This document shows positions 45,042 through 57,520 of a stretch of DNA of 64,000 nt, in pieces. The translations under genes and the position numbers were made by a program. The DNA is from Pseudomonas chlororaphis subsp. chlororaphis (GTDB taxonomy: Bacteria; Pseudomonadota; Gammaproteobacteria; Pseudomonadales; Pseudomonadaceae), in assembly GCF_003945765.1 (NCBI RefSeq), contig NZ_CP027712.1, positions 1,116,001 to 1,180,000 of the forward strand, read 5' to 3'. The number at the start of each line of letters is the position of its first letter. Within the stretch, counting starts at the first letter, position 1. The notes beneath the pieces were generated by a model that made no database searches, had not been told where the DNA came from, and saw nothing but the letters and a program-made list of their open reading frames with translations.

Positions 45042-45389
45042 AAATGACGAAAGGTCCGTATTTACGGGGGGAGAGGAGGTTTTTGCCGATTTTGGCCAGG
45101 ATTTCGAGGCAGGCGGACTTCCGACTTTAACGGTGCCGGGGCAGCGCGCCAAGGGCTATTCGTCACTCTGCAAAATAAACTTAAAAAAAGCGTCAAAGTG
45201 CTTTTTCCTGTCACAGGTTTTGGAGTATTACGAAGTCAGACCGCCGAAACCTGCAACACAGGTGGCGTCTCCCAAGACTCCTTTTGTGTGCACTTCACTC
45301 GAACCCCTGCGGGTGAATTCGACGGTCAATTCGAGGCGCAGCACCGCCATGGTATTGCGTCGACTGGCCCCCACATAAGGTGACCGAGT
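45042..45389. other. Intergenic region, no gene or clear element seen
   Basis: Between the deacetylase-like gene and phoH. It contains an AT-rich segment (AAAATAAACTTAAAAAAAGC around 45171) that may hold the phoH promoter. I found no REP unit, terminator hairpin or convincing short gene. Confidence 0.4.
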
Positions 45390-46784
45390 ATGGATGACCA
45401 CGGACGTAGCCCTTCCTCCAACCAGCCAATCCTTTATGTACTCGATACCAATGTATTGATTCACGATCCAAACGCCCTGCTGAACTTCGAAGAACACCAT
45501 GTGGCGATCCCGATGATCGTCCTGGAGGAACTCGACAAGCTCAAGAGCGGCCATCACAGCGTTGCAGCGGAATGCCGCCAGGCCATTCGCCTGATCGACA
45601 AGACCCTGGGTGAGGCTTCGCCTGAAGACGTCGAGCTGGGTGTGCCTATCCAGCGTGGCAAGAGCGGCCCCAAAGGCCTGCTGTCGATCCTCATGAGCAA
45701 GCGCTCCGAGCCCAACAGCCTGCTGCCGGAAAACCTCAACGACAACATCATCATCAACCAGTTGATCGACCTGCACGCGCGCGACAAGGAGCTGCGCGTG
45801 GTGCTGGTGACCAAAGACATCAACATGCGCCTCAAGGCGCGCGCCTGTGGGATCGCCGCCGAGGACTACAGTACCGACCAGTTGGTCGACGACGTGGCTT
45901 TGCTGCCCAATGGCTTCCACAACATGACCGGTTCCTTCTGGGACCGCGTGAGCAAGGTGGAAACCCGCCAGGATCACGGCCGCACCTGGCACCAGGTGCA
46001 ACTCACCGACAACCTGCCGGCGGTGCACATCAACGAGTTCATCATCGACGAACAGGGTTTCGTCGGCTGGATCAAGGAGATTCGCGCCGATGTGCTGCTG
46101 ATTCTCGACCTGCATCAGGAACCCCTGTTGCACCAGGAAGCCTGGGGCCTGAAACCGCGCGACATCTATCAAGGCCTGGCGCTGTTCGCCCTGCTCGATC
46201 CGGACATCCACCTGGTCAACCTGTCCGGGGCTGCCGGTTCAGGCAAGACCATCCTGGCCCTGGCCGCAGCCATCGAGCAGACCATGGTCAGCAAGCGTTA
46301 TCGGCGCATCATCGCCACCCGCAGCGTGCAGGGGCTGGACCAGGAGATCGGCTTCCTGCCGGGCACCGAAGCGGAAAAGATGGAGCCCTGGCTCGGCGCC
46401 ATCACCGACAACCTCGAAGCCCTGCACATGGATGACGAAAGCACCCATGGCAGCGTCGACTACATCCTCAGCAAGGTGCCGCTGCAGTTCAAATCCCTCA
46501 ACTACATTCGTGGCCGCAGCTTCCAGCAGAGCCTGATCCTGATCGACGAATGCCAGAACCTCACCCCGCACCAGATGAAAACCATCATCACCCGTGCCGG
46601 CGCCGGTTCCAAAGTGGTGTGCCTGGGCAACCTGGCGCAGATCGATACCCCTTACCTGTCCGCGACCAGCTCCGGGCTGACCTACCTCACTGAACGCTTC
46701 AAGGACTTCCCCAACGGGGTGCACATCACCCTGCAAGGGGTGCCACGCTCGATTCTGGCCGAATACGCCGAATCCCATCTGTAA
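45390..46784 (+). CDS. PIN-PhoH family ATPase
   Basis: A 464-residue fusion of an N-terminal PIN nuclease-like domain (YVLDTNVLIHDPNALLNF with the acidic DTN motif, and later VVLVTKDINMRLKA) and a C-terminal PhoH ATPase with Walker A GAAGSGKTILAL and Walker B LILIDECQNLTPHQMK. Such PhoH2-type proteins are RNA helicase/RNase-like in the studied members. Initiation at the ATG at 45390 follows GGTGA. The stop is followed at once by a strong terminator, so it is monocistronic. Confidence 0.92.
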   Translation: MDDHGRSPSSNQPILYVLDTNVLIHDPNALLNFEEHHVAIPMIVLEELDKLKSGHHSVAAECRQAIRLIDKTLGEASPEDVELGVPIQRGKSGPKGLLSILMSKRSEPNSLLPENLNDNIIINQLIDLHARDKELRVVLVTKDINMRLKARACGIAAEDYSTDQLVDDVALLPNGFHNMTGSFWDRVSKVETRQDHGRTWHQVQLTDNLPAVHINEFIIDEQGFVGWIKEIRADVLLILDLHQEPLLHQEAWGLKPRDIYQGLALFALLDPDIHLVNLSGAAGSGKTILALAAAIEQTMVSKRYRRIIATRSVQGLDQEIGFLPGTEAEKMEPWLGAITDNLEALHMDDESTHGSVDYILSKVPLQFKSLNYIRGRSFQQSLILIDECQNLTPHQMKTIITRAGAGSKVVCLGNLAQIDTPYLSATSSGLTYLTERFKDFPNGVHITLQGVPRSILAEYAESHL

Positions 46785-46794
46785 CCCTCGTCAG

Positions 46795-46824
46795 ACGGGC
46801 GGCCGCGAGGCCGCCCGTTTTTTT
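46795..46824 (+). terminator. Rho-independent terminator after the PhoH gene
   Basis: A ten-pair GC-rich stem (ACGGGCGGCC, loop GCGA, GGCCGCCCGT) is followed by seven T. It starts ten bases after the stop codon. Confidence 0.92.
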
Positions 46825-46842
46825 GTGCCTGGATGAAACTTC

Positions 46843-46975
46843 TGTAGCCGCTGCCGCAGGCTGCGATCGGATGCGCAGCAGACGCCAGAGGACTTGTTGC
46901 GTTTCACCGGTAACCCTGGGGAAGTCCGGAGCACGTCCGCTACGCGGCCGATCGCAGGCTGCGCCAGCGGCTACA
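46843..46975. repeat. REP palindrome, TGTAGCCGCTGCCG family
   Basis: Arms TGTAGCCGCTGCCGCAGGCT and a slightly changed right arm ending GCGCCAGCGGCTACA; upstream of moaC. Confidence 0.87.
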
Positions 46976-47049
46976 AGGATTGCGTAATCAAACGTGCGGA
47001 AATTTGACCCTCGGGTTTACAATCGCCTTTCCTGATCAGGAGTAAGGCT

Positions 47050-47523
47050 GTGCTGACTCATCTCGATTCCCAAGGTCGCGCCAATATGGTCGACGTCACC
47101 GACAAAGCCGTGACGTCCCGCGAAGCCACGGCCGAAGCCCGGGTGCGCATGCTCCCGCAAACCCTGCAAATGATCGTCAGCGGCGGTCACCCCAAGGGTG
47201 ATGTGTTCGCCGTGGCGCGCATCGCCGGCATCCAGGCGGCGAAAAAGACCAGCGATCTGATCCCCCTGTGCCATCCGCTGATGCTTACCAGCGTCAAGGT
47301 CGAGCTCAGCGCCGAAGGCGAGGACAGCGTGCGCATCGTTGCCCGCTGCAAGCTGGCCGGGCAGACCGGGGTGGAAATGGAAGCCCTGACCGCCGCCAGC
47401 GTCGCCGCCCTGACCATCTATGACATGTGCAAGGCCGTGGACCGCGGCATGACCATCGAAGGCGTGCGCTTGCTGGAGAAGCTGGGCGGCAAGAGCGGTC
47501 ATTACCAGGCGGGTGAACAATGA
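47050..47523 (+). CDS. moaC: Cyclic pyranopterin monophosphate synthase
   Basis: A 157-residue cytosolic enzyme of molybdopterin synthesis that forms cyclic pyranopterin monophosphate. Diagnostic segments: [17 protein letters not shown] at the start, [16 protein letters not shown] with the active-site His and Lys, [23 protein letters not shown]. The start is GTG, with AGGAG ten bases upstream, giving MLTHLDSQG as in homologues. It overlaps moaD by four bases (ATGA). Confidence 0.96.
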   Translation: MLTHLDSQGRANMVDVTDKAVTSREATAEARVRMLPQTLQMIVSGGHPKGDVFAVARIAGIQAAKKTSDLIPLCHPLMLTSVKVELSAEGEDSVRIVARCKLAGQTGVEMEALTAASVAALTIYDMCKAVDRGMTIEGVRLLEKLGGKSGHYQAGEQ

Positions 47524-47762
47524 ACCTGACCGTGAAATTTTTCGCCCGCTATCGCGAGGCGCTGGGCGTGGATTCGCTGCGGGTCGCCGGCGATTTCGCC
47601 ACGGTCGACGATGTGCGTGCCCTGCTGGCCCAACGCGAGGGCGCCGAAGTGCTCAGCGAGCAGAACCTGATGTGCGCCCGCAACGAAGACCTGTGCCAGC
47701 TCGACGAGCCAGTGAGCGACGGCGACGAAGTGGCGTTTTTTCCTACCGTGACCGGGGGCTGA
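47520..47762 (+). CDS. moaD: Molybdopterin synthase small subunit
   Basis: An 80-residue ubiquitin-fold sulfur carrier ending in the required Gly-Gly (FFPTVTGG), which is thiocarboxylated to donate sulfur to precursor Z. It overlaps moaC and lies one base ahead of the moaE start, so the three genes form an operon. The [15 protein letters not shown] start is typical. Confidence 0.95.
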   Translation: MNLTVKFFARYREALGVDSLRVAGDFATVDDVRALLAQREGAEVLSEQNLMCARNEDLCQLDEPVSDGDEVAFFPTVTGG

Positions 47763-47763
47763 C

Positions 47764-48216
47764 ATGGCGATTCGTGTGCAATCGGGCACCTTCGATCCGG
47801 GGGCGGAAGTCAACGCGATGCATGCGGCGAATGTCGGCGTCGGCGCGGTGGTGAGCTTTGTCGGCTACGTGCGTGATTTCAACGATGGCCTGGATGTGGC
47901 CGGGATGTTTCTCGAGCATTACCCGGGCATGACCGAAAAGGCCCTCGGCAAGATCGCCGCCGAGGCCGAACAGCGCTGGCCGCTGCTCAAGCTGGAAGTG
48001 CTGCATCGCATTGGCGCGCTGGAGCCGGGCGAGCCGATCGTCTTCGTCGGCGCCGCCAGCGCCCACCGCCAGGCGGCATTCGACGCCTGTGCCTTTGTCA
48101 TGGACTACCTGAAAACCCGCGCGCCGTTCTGGAAGAAGGAAACCACCGCCGATGGCCCGCGCTGGGTGGAAGGTCGCGACAGCGATCACGCGGCGGCGGA
48201 TCGTTGGAAAGAATGA
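47764..48216 (+). CDS. moaE: Molybdopterin synthase large subunit
   Basis: A 150-residue catalytic subunit that pairs with MoaD. Conserved FVGYVRDFNDGLDVAGMFLEHYPGM, then RIGALEPGEPIVFVGAASAHRQAAFDACAFVMDYLKTRAPFWKKE with the active-site Lys residues. Complete and normal in length; the last gene of the moaCDE operon. Confidence 0.96.
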   Translation: MAIRVQSGTFDPGAEVNAMHAANVGVGAVVSFVGYVRDFNDGLDVAGMFLEHYPGMTEKALGKIAAEAEQRWPLLKLEVLHRIGALEPGEPIVFVGAASAHRQAAFDACAFVMDYLKTRAPFWKKETTADGPRWVEGRDSDHAAADRWKE

Positions 48217-48249
48217 TTGCCTGATTCATCCGTATTGACCGCAAGTCCT

Positions 48250-48329
48250 CATCGAGGGCAGGCCTCGCTCCTACAGAGGATTGCATGGCTTCTGTAGGAG
48301 CGGCCGGTCGATGCTCGATTGCCCGCGAT
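48250..48329. repeat. REP palindrome, GGCCTCGCTCCTACAG family
   Basis: Left unit AGGCCTCGCTCCTACAG and right unit TGTAGGAGCGGCCGGTCGAT with diverged ends. Confidence 0.8.
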
Positions 48330-48431
48330 AGGCCCTCAGCTGCACCCTCCATTTCCCTGTTTTCCCATTTCTGTCTCTCGACCAAAGGCCAGCTGAGCCA
48401 CATCCGCTGCGTTGACGAAATATACGTAAAA

Positions 48432-48444
48432 GTCCAGTATGGAT
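48432..48444. promoter_or_regulatory. Operator-like palindrome GTCCAGTATGGAT upstream of binding-protein gene
   Basis: A near-palindrome flanked by A/T-rich sequence (TAAAA and TTTAC), nearly identical to the palindrome at 52347-52359. It ends about 80 bases before the start codon at 48526. Confidence 0.5.
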
Positions 48445-48525
48445 TTACAAGTACAAACAAGGCTCCACCGTTTCACTCCTTTCTTCTGTCTTGCCAAACC
48501 AACAACAACCCGCGAGAGAACGAAT

Positions 48526-49302
48526 ATGAAGAAACTCCCCCTCATCAGTGGCCTGGCCCTGAGCCTGTTGGCGTGCAGCAGCCTGTTTGCCGCCGAGAAA
48601 ACCCTGCGCATCGGCATCGAGGCGGCTTATCCGCCGTTCGCCTCGAAAACCGACAAGGGCGAGATCGTCGGTTTCGACTACGACATCGGCAATGCCCTGT
48701 GCGCGCAGATGCAGGTCAAGTGCCTATGGGTCGAGGGTGAATTCGACGGCCTGATTCCCTCCTTGAAAGTGAAGAAGATCGACATGGCGCTGTCCTCGAT
48801 GACCATCAACGAAGACCGCAAGAAGTCGGTCGACTTCACACACAAGTACTACTTCACTTCCTCGCGGCTGGTGATGAAGGAAGGCGCCACGGTCGATGAC
48901 CAATACGCCAGCCTCAAGGGCAAGAACGTCGGTGTGCAACGGGCGACCACCACTGACCGCTACGCCACCGAAGTGTTCGAGCCCAAGGGCATCAACGTCA
49001 AGCGCTACAGCAACAACGAAGAGATCTACATGGACCTGGCGGCCGGGCGCCTCGATGCGATTTTCGCGGACACCATCCCGCTGAATGACTTCCTGTCGAT
49101 GCCGCGCGGCAAGGGCTATGCGTTTGTCGGGCCGGAACTGAAGGACCCGAAATACGTGGGTGAGGGCGCGGGAATCGCGGTGCGCAAGGGTAATACCGAG
49201 CTGGTCAGCCAGTTGAATAGCGCCATCGATGGCATTCGCGCCAGTGGCGAATATCAGAAGATTTCCGAGAAGTACTTCAAGTCCGACATCTACGGCGACT
49301 GA
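48526..49302 (+). CDS. Periplasmic amino-acid-binding protein (lysine/arginine/ornithine type)
   Basis: A 258-residue solute-binding protein of family 3. Signal peptide [19 protein letters not shown]; mature start [31 protein letters not shown] is diagnostic; [14 protein letters not shown] and [24 protein letters not shown] follow. It resembles ArgT/HisJ-type proteins for basic amino acids or opines. No permease or ATPase gene follows; it is an orphan component flanked by REP elements. The shared operator with the ornithine-cyclodeaminase operon supports a ligand such as ornithine, lysine or a related compound (inference). The ATG at 48526 begins the signal peptide. Confidence 0.9.
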   Translation: MKKLPLISGLALSLLACSSLFAAEKTLRIGIEAAYPPFASKTDKGEIVGFDYDIGNALCAQMQVKCLWVEGEFDGLIPSLKVKKIDMALSSMTINEDRKKSVDFTHKYYFTSSRLVMKEGATVDDQYASLKGKNVGVQRATTTDRYATEVFEPKGINVKRYSNNEEIYMDLAAGRLDAIFADTIPLNDFLSMPRGKGYAFVGPELKDPKYVGEGAGIAVRKGNTELVSQLNSAIDGIRASGEYQKISEKYFKSDIYGD

Positions 49303-49328
49303 TGTCGTGTGGCGTTCGTGAGGACGCC

Positions 49329-49381
49329 ATCGCGGGCAAGCCTCGCTCCTGTGGTTTGTAGGAGCGAGGCTTGCCCGCGAT
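49329..49381. repeat. REP palindrome, GTAGGAGCGAGGCTTGC family
   Basis: Arms CGCGGGCAAGCCTCGCTCCT and AGGAGCGAGGCTTGCCCGCG, near-perfect, between convergent genes. Confidence 0.92.
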
Positions 49382-49395
49382 GCTTTTAGAGGCTG

Positions 49396-50022
49396 TCAGC
49401 CCTTCAATTCCTTCAGGTGCTTGTACACCGTCGCCCGCCCCATGTTCAGCACGTTGGCCACATAGTTGGCGGCGCTTTTACCCTTGAACGCGCCTTCGGC
49501 GTGCAGCGCCAGCACCAGTTCGCGCTTGTGTTCGCGGGTCAGCAGGTTCAGGCCCAGTTGACGTTCGCGCAGCCAGTTGTGCAGGAAGGTGTTGATGCGC
49601 TCCTGCCAGTCGTCGCGAAACAGCGAGTCTGGTTGCGGGATCAGTTTGCTCGGCGAGAGGAACAGGTCCAGCGCCGCCTTGGCATTCTCGAACAGCGAAA
49701 TATTCAGGTTGATGCACAGCACCGCCAACGGCTGGCCGCTGCCGTCGCGCAGCACGCTGCTGAGGCTGCGGATCTTCTGGCCGTCCCAGTTGAGCTTTTC
49801 GTAGGGGCCGATATTCCGCTCATTGGCGTCCTCGCCGAGCATGTCTTCGAGGGCGGAGTCGTCGCCCACTTCGCGCTTGGAGATGTTGTTGGCGATGTAG
49901 TCGATCTTCTGCGTGCGCAGATTGTGGATGACCACCTCGGCATGGGGGAAGAACAGCGTGGCGATGGCATCGGCGATCGCCCGGAAGTTATCCAGGACAG
50001 GGTCCTGCGCGGGTGAGGTCAT
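49396..50022 (-). CDS. YheO-type PAS/HTH transcriptional regulator
   Basis: A 208-residue regulator with an N-terminal PAS-6 (YheO-like) domain, residues ~10-120 (FPHAEVVIHNLRTQKIDYIANN, GSGQPLAVLCINLNIS), and a C-terminal HTH (AANYVANVLNMGRATVYKHLKEL). Members with this architecture regulate amino-acid or opine degradation genes in Pseudomonas. It is upstream-adjacent in position to the DAO/OCD genes on the same strand, with ~85 bp between it and the oxidase gene stop. It is the best candidate to bind the GTCCA-TATGGAC palindromes. Confidence 0.88.
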   Translation of the reverse strand: MTSPAQDPVLDNFRAIADAIATLFFPHAEVVIHNLRTQKIDYIANNISKREVGDDSALEDMLGEDANERNIGPYEKLNWDGQKIRSLSSVLRDGSGQPLAVLCINLNISLFENAKAALDLFLSPSKLIPQPDSLFRDDWQERINTFLHNWLRERQLGLNLLTREHKRELVLALHAEGAFKGKSAANYVANVLNMGRATVYKHLKELKG

Positions 50023-50108
50023 GGGTGGTTCTCCAGGCGGTGTCAGCGCCCTGCGAGGCAGGGTGCTGCGAGTGTGCCGCAATCGTTGGGGCGCGTCACT
50101 GAGCGGGG

Positions 50109-52317
<2,209 letters not shown>

Positions 52318-52346
52318 GCGGGTGCTCCCAAGAAATAAACTAATTT

Positions 52347-52359
52347 GTCCATTATGGAC
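52347..52359. promoter_or_regulatory. Palindromic operator upstream of the cyclodeaminase-family gene
   Basis: GTCCATTATGGAC is a perfect palindrome around a central base and is extended by AAACTAA on the left and TTTAGTTT on the right. It is 30 bases before the ATG at 52317 and matches the site at 48432-48444 in 11 of 13 positions. Confidence 0.6.
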
Positions 52360-52388
52360 TTTTAGTTTTGCCGAGCAATATCCAGGCG

Positions 52389-52424
52389 AAAAAAAACGCA
52401 GCCCGTGGTCGGGCTGCGTTTTTT
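52389..52424 (-). terminator. Bidirectional terminator downstream of rhlB
   Basis: Stem CGCAGCCCG/CGGGCTGCG with TGGT loop, flanked by a run of A on the left and of T on the right, so it works in both orientations. It ends the rhlB transcript before the cyclodeaminase operon. Confidence 0.9.
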
Positions 52425-52440
52425 GCGAGCAGGCTTGTAT

Positions 52441-52521
52441 CTGTAGGAGCGAGGCTTGCCCGCGAGGCGTCATTGCTGACACCGTGCGTTATCGTTCATC
52501 GCGAGCAAGCTTCGCTCCTAC
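52441..52521. repeat. REP palindrome, GTAGGAGCGAGGCTTGC family
   Basis: Units TGTAGGAGCGAGGCTTGCCC and GCGAGCAAGCTTCGCTCCTA inverted around a 40-bp spacer. Confidence 0.87.
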
Positions 52522-52532
52522 AACGATGCTGC

Positions 52533-54011
52533 TCAGGCTTTCGGGCGTTTGCGTTCCACGGGGCGCAGCAGCTCGGTCGGCGGCATTTCGCAGCTGATCT
52601 TGCGACCCAGCAGCGCCTCGATCGACGGCAACTGATAGGAGTCGTCCTCGCCGGCGAAGCTGATGGACACGCCGTCGGCGCCCGCCCGGCCAGTGCGGCC
52701 GATACGGTGCACGTAGTCGTCCGGCACTTCCGGCAGGGTGAAGTTGATCACGTGGCTGATGCCGTCGATGTGAATGCCACGCCCGGCGACATCGGTGGCC
52801 ACCAGTACGCGGATCTTGCCTTCGCGGAAGCCTTCCAGGGTCTTGATGCGCTTGTGCTGCGGCACGTCGCCGGACAGCTGGGCGGCGTTCACGCCGTCGC
52901 GTACCAGGCGTTCCTCGATGCGCCGCACTTCATCCTTGCGGTTGGCGAAGACCATGACCCGTTCCCAGCCGTTGTCGTTGACCAGGTTGTACAGCAGCTT
53001 GTACTTGTCGGCGCCGGCCACCGCGTAGATATGCTGTTCGACGTTGGCGTTGGCCACGTTCTCGGCTTCGATCTCGACGATCGCCGGGTCGGTGGTCCAC
53101 TGCTTGGCCAGGTTCATCACGTCGTCGGTGAAGGTGGCGGAGAACAGCAGGGTCTGGCGTTCGCTTTTCGGCGGGGTCTGGCGAATGATCTGGCGTACCT
53201 GGGGGATGAAGCCCATGTCGAGCATGCGGTCGGCTTCGTCCAGCACCATCACTTCGACCATGTCCAGGTGCACGTCGCCGCGCTGGTTGAAGTCCAGCAG
53301 GCGGCCCGGGGTGGCCACCAGAATGTCGCAATGCCGGGCTTCGAGGTGCTTGAGCTGTTTGTCGAAGTCCATGCCGCCGACAAAGGTCATCACGTTGAGA
53401 CCGGTGTATTTGGTCAGGCTGGCCGCATCCTTGGCGATCTGTACCACCAGTTCGCGGGTCGGCGCGATGATCAGCGCCCGCGGCTCGCCCATGTAGCGCT
53501 CTTTCGGCGGTGGGGTCTGCAGCAGCTGGGTGATGATCGAGATCAGGAACGCGGCGGTCTTGCCGGTACCGGTCTGGGCGCGGCCGATGGCGTCTTTGCC
53601 GGCCAGGGTGAACCCCAGTACCTGCGCCTGGATCGGCGTGCAGTAGGGGAAACTCAGGTCGTGGATCGCGTGCATCAGTTCCGGCGCGAGTTTGAAGTCG
53701 TGGAAACGGGTCTTGCCTTCCTGCGGTTCGACGACGAAGTCTTCCAGTTTCCAGGTGCTTACCGGTGGTTTCGGCGCGCGTGGGCGGCGCGGCTGCTCGG
53801 CCTTGGGCTTGTCGCTGCGCGGCGCGGTCTGGGCCGTCGGGGCGGCTGGGGCCACCGGCTCTTGCCTGGCCATGGAGGCGGGCGCGGTCCGTTCCGGCTG
53901 ATGGCCGTCGGTACGGCTGCTGGGGCTGGAGGAAGATGGGCTGGAGCCTGGCGCGAGCTGCTCAGCCTCGCTTTTACCGAAGATTTTCTTGAGTGCTTTG
54001 AGCACGGTCAT
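52533..54011 (-). CDS. rhlB: DEAD-box ATP-dependent RNA helicase RhlB-type
   Basis: A 492-residue helicase with all DEAD-box motifs: Q motif ([10 protein letters not shown]), AQTGTGKT (I), PTREL (Ia), GG, TPGRL, DEAD in [14 protein letters not shown] (II), SAT (III), [13 protein letters not shown] (V) and HRIGRTGR (VI). An N-terminal Pro/Ser/Ala-rich extension of about 95 residues is probably disordered, and the basic C-terminus ends [10 protein letters not shown]. RhlB-type proteins work with RNase E in mRNA turnover; the exact subgroup call is based on overall motif spacing. Confidence 0.88.
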   Translation of the reverse strand: MTVLKALKKIFGKSEAEQLAPGSSPSSSSPSSRTDGHQPERTAPASMARQEPVAPAAPTAQTAPRSDKPKAEQPRRPRAPKPPVSTWKLEDFVVEPQEGKTRFHDFKLAPELMHAIHDLSFPYCTPIQAQVLGFTLAGKDAIGRAQTGTGKTAAFLISIITQLLQTPPPKERYMGEPRALIIAPTRELVVQIAKDAASLTKYTGLNVMTFVGGMDFDKQLKHLEARHCDILVATPGRLLDFNQRGDVHLDMVEVMVLDEADRMLDMGFIPQVRQIIRQTPPKSERQTLLFSATFTDDVMNLAKQWTTDPAIVEIEAENVANANVEQHIYAVAGADKYKLLYNLVNDNGWERVMVFANRKDEVRRIEERLVRDGVNAAQLSGDVPQHKRIKTLEGFREGKIRVLVATDVAGRGIHIDGISHVINFTLPEVPDDYVHRIGRTGRAGADGVSISFAGEDDSYQLPSIEALLGRKISCEMPPTELLRPVERKRPKA

Positions 54012-54106
54012 CTCATCAATTGGTTAAGGAATGTACGCCGGGCAGTGTAATGCAAGAATCGGGCGCGGCGTAGTGGATTGCTCAACGGGCTACCTAACTT
54101 ATCGAT

Positions 54107-55230
<1,124 letters not shown>

Positions 55231-56262
55231 ATGAAGATGTTGAAATCCACCCTGGCTGTGGTCACGGCCGCCGCGGTACTGGGTATGAGCGGCTTCGCGC
55301 AGGCGGGTGCGACCCTGGATGCGGTGCAGAAGAAAGGCTTTGTGCAGTGCGGTGTGAGCGACGGTCTGCCGGGCTTCTCGGTACCGGACGCCACCGGCAA
55401 GATCCTCGGCATCGACGCCGATATCTGCCGCGCCGTGGCCGCCGCGGTATTCGGCGACGCGACCAAAGTGAAATTCAGCCAGTTGAACGCCAAGGAGCGT
55501 TTCACCGCGCTGCAATCGGGCGAAATCGACATCCTGTCGCGCAACACCACCATGACCAGTTCCCGCGACGCGGGCATGGGCCTGAAATTCCCGGGCTTCA
55601 TCACCTACTACGACGGCATCGGTTTCCTGGTGAACAACAAGCTGGGCGTCAAGAGCGCCAAGGAACTGGACGGCGCGACCATCTGCATCCAGGCCGGCAC
55701 CACCACCGAGCTGAACGTGTCCGACTACTTCCGCGGCAACGGCCTGAAATACACCCCGATCACCTTCGACACCTCCGATGAAAGCGCCAAGTCGCTGGAG
55801 TCCGGGCGTTGCGACGTGCTGACCTCCGACAAGTCCCAGCTGTTCGCCCAGCGCAGCAAGCTGGCTTCGCCGAAGGACTATGTGGTTCTGCCGGAAACCA
55901 TTTCCAAGGAACCGCTGGGCCCGGTCGTGCGTAACGGCGACGACGAGTGGCTGGCCATCATCCGCTGGACGGGCTACGCCATGCTCAACGCCGAAGAGGC
56001 CGGCATCACCTCGAAGAACGTCGAAGCTGAAGCCAAGTCCACCAAGAACCCTGACGTTGCGCGTCTGCTGGGTGCCGACGGCGAATACGGCAAGGACCTG
56101 AAGCTGCGCAAGGACTGGGTGGTACAGATCGTCAAGCAAGTCGGCAACTACGGCGAAGTGTTCGAGAAGAACCTCGGCAAGAGCACTCCGCTGGAGATCG
56201 ATCGCGGCCTGAACGCGCTATGGAACAACGGCGGCATTCAATACGCACCACCAGTGCGCTGA
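55231..56262 (+). CDS. aapJ: General L-amino acid ABC transporter, periplasmic binding protein AapJ
   Basis: A 343-residue binding protein with signal peptide LAVVTAAAVLGMSGFAQA. It begins GATLDAVQKKGFVQCGVSDGLPGFSVPDATGK, and has AVFGDATKVKFSQLNAKERFTALQSGEIDIL, both typical of AapJ/YhdW. A GGAGG precedes the ATG by a few bases. The gap to aapQ contains a stable hairpin, which likely keeps the binding-protein message more abundant than the rest. Confidence 0.94.
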   Translation: MKMLKSTLAVVTAAAVLGMSGFAQAGATLDAVQKKGFVQCGVSDGLPGFSVPDATGKILGIDADICRAVAAAVFGDATKVKFSQLNAKERFTALQSGEIDILSRNTTMTSSRDAGMGLKFPGFITYYDGIGFLVNNKLGVKSAKELDGATICIQAGTTTELNVSDYFRGNGLKYTPITFDTSDESAKSLESGRCDVLTSDKSQLFAQRSKLASPKDYVVLPETISKEPLGPVVRNGDDEWLAIIRWTGYAMLNAEEAGITSKNVEAEAKSTKNPDVARLLGADGEYGKDLKLRKDWVVQIVKQVGNYGEVFEKNLGKSTPLEIDRGLNALWNNGGIQYAPPVR

Positions 56263-56273
56263 TGGTTCTATCG

Positions 56274-56294
56274 CCCGGCGGGCCAACCGCCGGG
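56274..56294 (+). other. Hairpin between aapJ and aapQ
   Basis: CCCGGCGG / CCGCCGGG eight-pair stem with a five-base loop and no T-tract. Such hairpins after the first gene of ABC operons slow 3' decay and raise the level of the binding protein. Confidence 0.7.
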
Positions 56295-56328
56295 TGATGT
56301 TCTTGTTCCATTATTTCCGGGGCACTTC

Positions 56329-57510
56329 ATGCAAAACTCAATCGGCGCACCTAAGCAGAGGCTCAGTCTCAGCGATCCACGAGTGCGTGCGTGGCTATTC
56401 CAGATCATCACCGTCGTGGCCGTGATCTCGCTTGGCTGGTACTTGTTCGATAACACGCAAACCAACCTTCAGCACCGGGGGATTACCTCCGGCTTCGACT
56501 TTCTCGAGCGCAGCGCCGGCTTCGGCATCGCTCAGCACCTGATCTCCTACACCGAAGCGGACAGCTATGCCCGGGTGTTCGTGATCGGCCTGCTCAACAC
56601 CCTGCTGGTGACGTTCATCGGCGTGATCCTGGCGACCATCCTCGGTTTCATCATCGGTGTGGCGCGCCTGTCGCAGAACTGGATCATCAGCAAACTGGCG
56701 ACCGTGTATGTGGAAGTGTTCCGCAACATTCCGCCGCTGCTGCAAATCCTGTTCTGGTATTTCGCGGTGTTCCTGACCATGCCGGGGCCGCGCAACAGCC
56801 ACAACTTCGGCGACACCTTCTTCGTCAGCAGCCGGGGCCTGAACATGCCGGCGGCCCTGGTGGCCGACGGCTTCTGGCCGTTCGTGATCAGCCTGGTGGT
56901 GGCGATTGTCGCCATCGTGCTGATGTGCCGCTGGGCCAACAAGCGCTTCGAAGACACCGGCGTACCGTTCCACAAGTTCTGGACCGGCCTGGCGCTGTTC
57001 CTGGTGATCCCGGCACTGTGCATGCTGGTGTTCGGCGCCCCGCTGCACTGGGAAATGCCCGAGCTCAAGGGCTTCAACTTCGTCGGTGGCTGGGTGCTGA
57101 TCCCGGAACTGCTGGCCCTGACCCTAGCCCTGACCGTCTACACCGCGGCGTTCATCGCCGAGATCGTGCGTTCGGGGATCAAGTCGGTGAGCCACGGCCA
57201 GACCGAGGCGGCCCGTTCCCTCGGCCTGCGCAACGGCCCGACCCTGCGCAAGGTGATCATCCCGCAAGCCCTGCGGGTGATCATTCCGCCACTGACCAGC
57301 CAATACCTGAACCTGGCGAAGAACTCATCCCTGGCGGCGGGTATCGGTTATCCGGAAATGGTTTCGCTGTTCGCCGGTACCGTGCTCAACCAGACCGGCC
57401 AGGCCATCGAAGTCATTGCCATCACCATGAGCGTGTACCTGGCGATCAGCATCAGCATTTCCTTGCTGATGAACTGGTACAACAAGCGCATTGCGCTGAT
57501 CGAGCGGTGA
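56329..57510 (+). CDS. aapQ: General L-amino acid ABC transporter permease AapQ
   Basis: A 393-residue permease with 8 or so helices. N-terminal helix WLFQIITVVAVISLGWYLF, the FIIGVARLSQNWIISKLATVYVEVFRNIPPLLQILFWYF segment, and the EAARSLGLRNGPTLRKVIIPQALRVIIPPLTSQYLNLAKNSSLAA coupling motif (EAA loop) that contacts AapP. Length and motifs match AapQ of Pseudomonas. It starts 67 bp after aapJ and ends 11 bp before aapM. Confidence 0.95.
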   Translation: MQNSIGAPKQRLSLSDPRVRAWLFQIITVVAVISLGWYLFDNTQTNLQHRGITSGFDFLERSAGFGIAQHLISYTEADSYARVFVIGLLNTLLVTFIGVILATILGFIIGVARLSQNWIISKLATVYVEVFRNIPPLLQILFWYFAVFLTMPGPRNSHNFGDTFFVSSRGLNMPAALVADGFWPFVISLVVAIVAIVLMCRWANKRFEDTGVPFHKFWTGLALFLVIPALCMLVFGAPLHWEMPELKGFNFVGGWVLIPELLALTLALTVYTAAFIAEIVRSGIKSVSHGQTEAARSLGLRNGPTLRKVIIPQALRVIIPPLTSQYLNLAKNSSLAAGIGYPEMVSLFAGTVLNQTGQAIEVIAITMSVYLAISISISLLMNWYNKRIALIER

Positions 57511-57520
57511 GGAAACGCGC

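Larger units (their letters stand above)
48217..48525. other. Intergenic region with REP doublet and operator-like palindrome
   Basis: Separates moaE from the binding-protein gene. It holds a REP doublet (48250-48329) and a GTCCA-N-TATGGAT palindrome (48432-48444) described separately; no gene seen. Confidence 0.6.

Noticed and set aside
45133..45383. Small overlapping open frames ahead of phoH
   Set aside because: No domain, signal or conserved start; probably non-coding leader.
52368..54050. Plus-strand open frame opposite rhlB
   Set aside because: Shadow of the helicase; no recognised motif.
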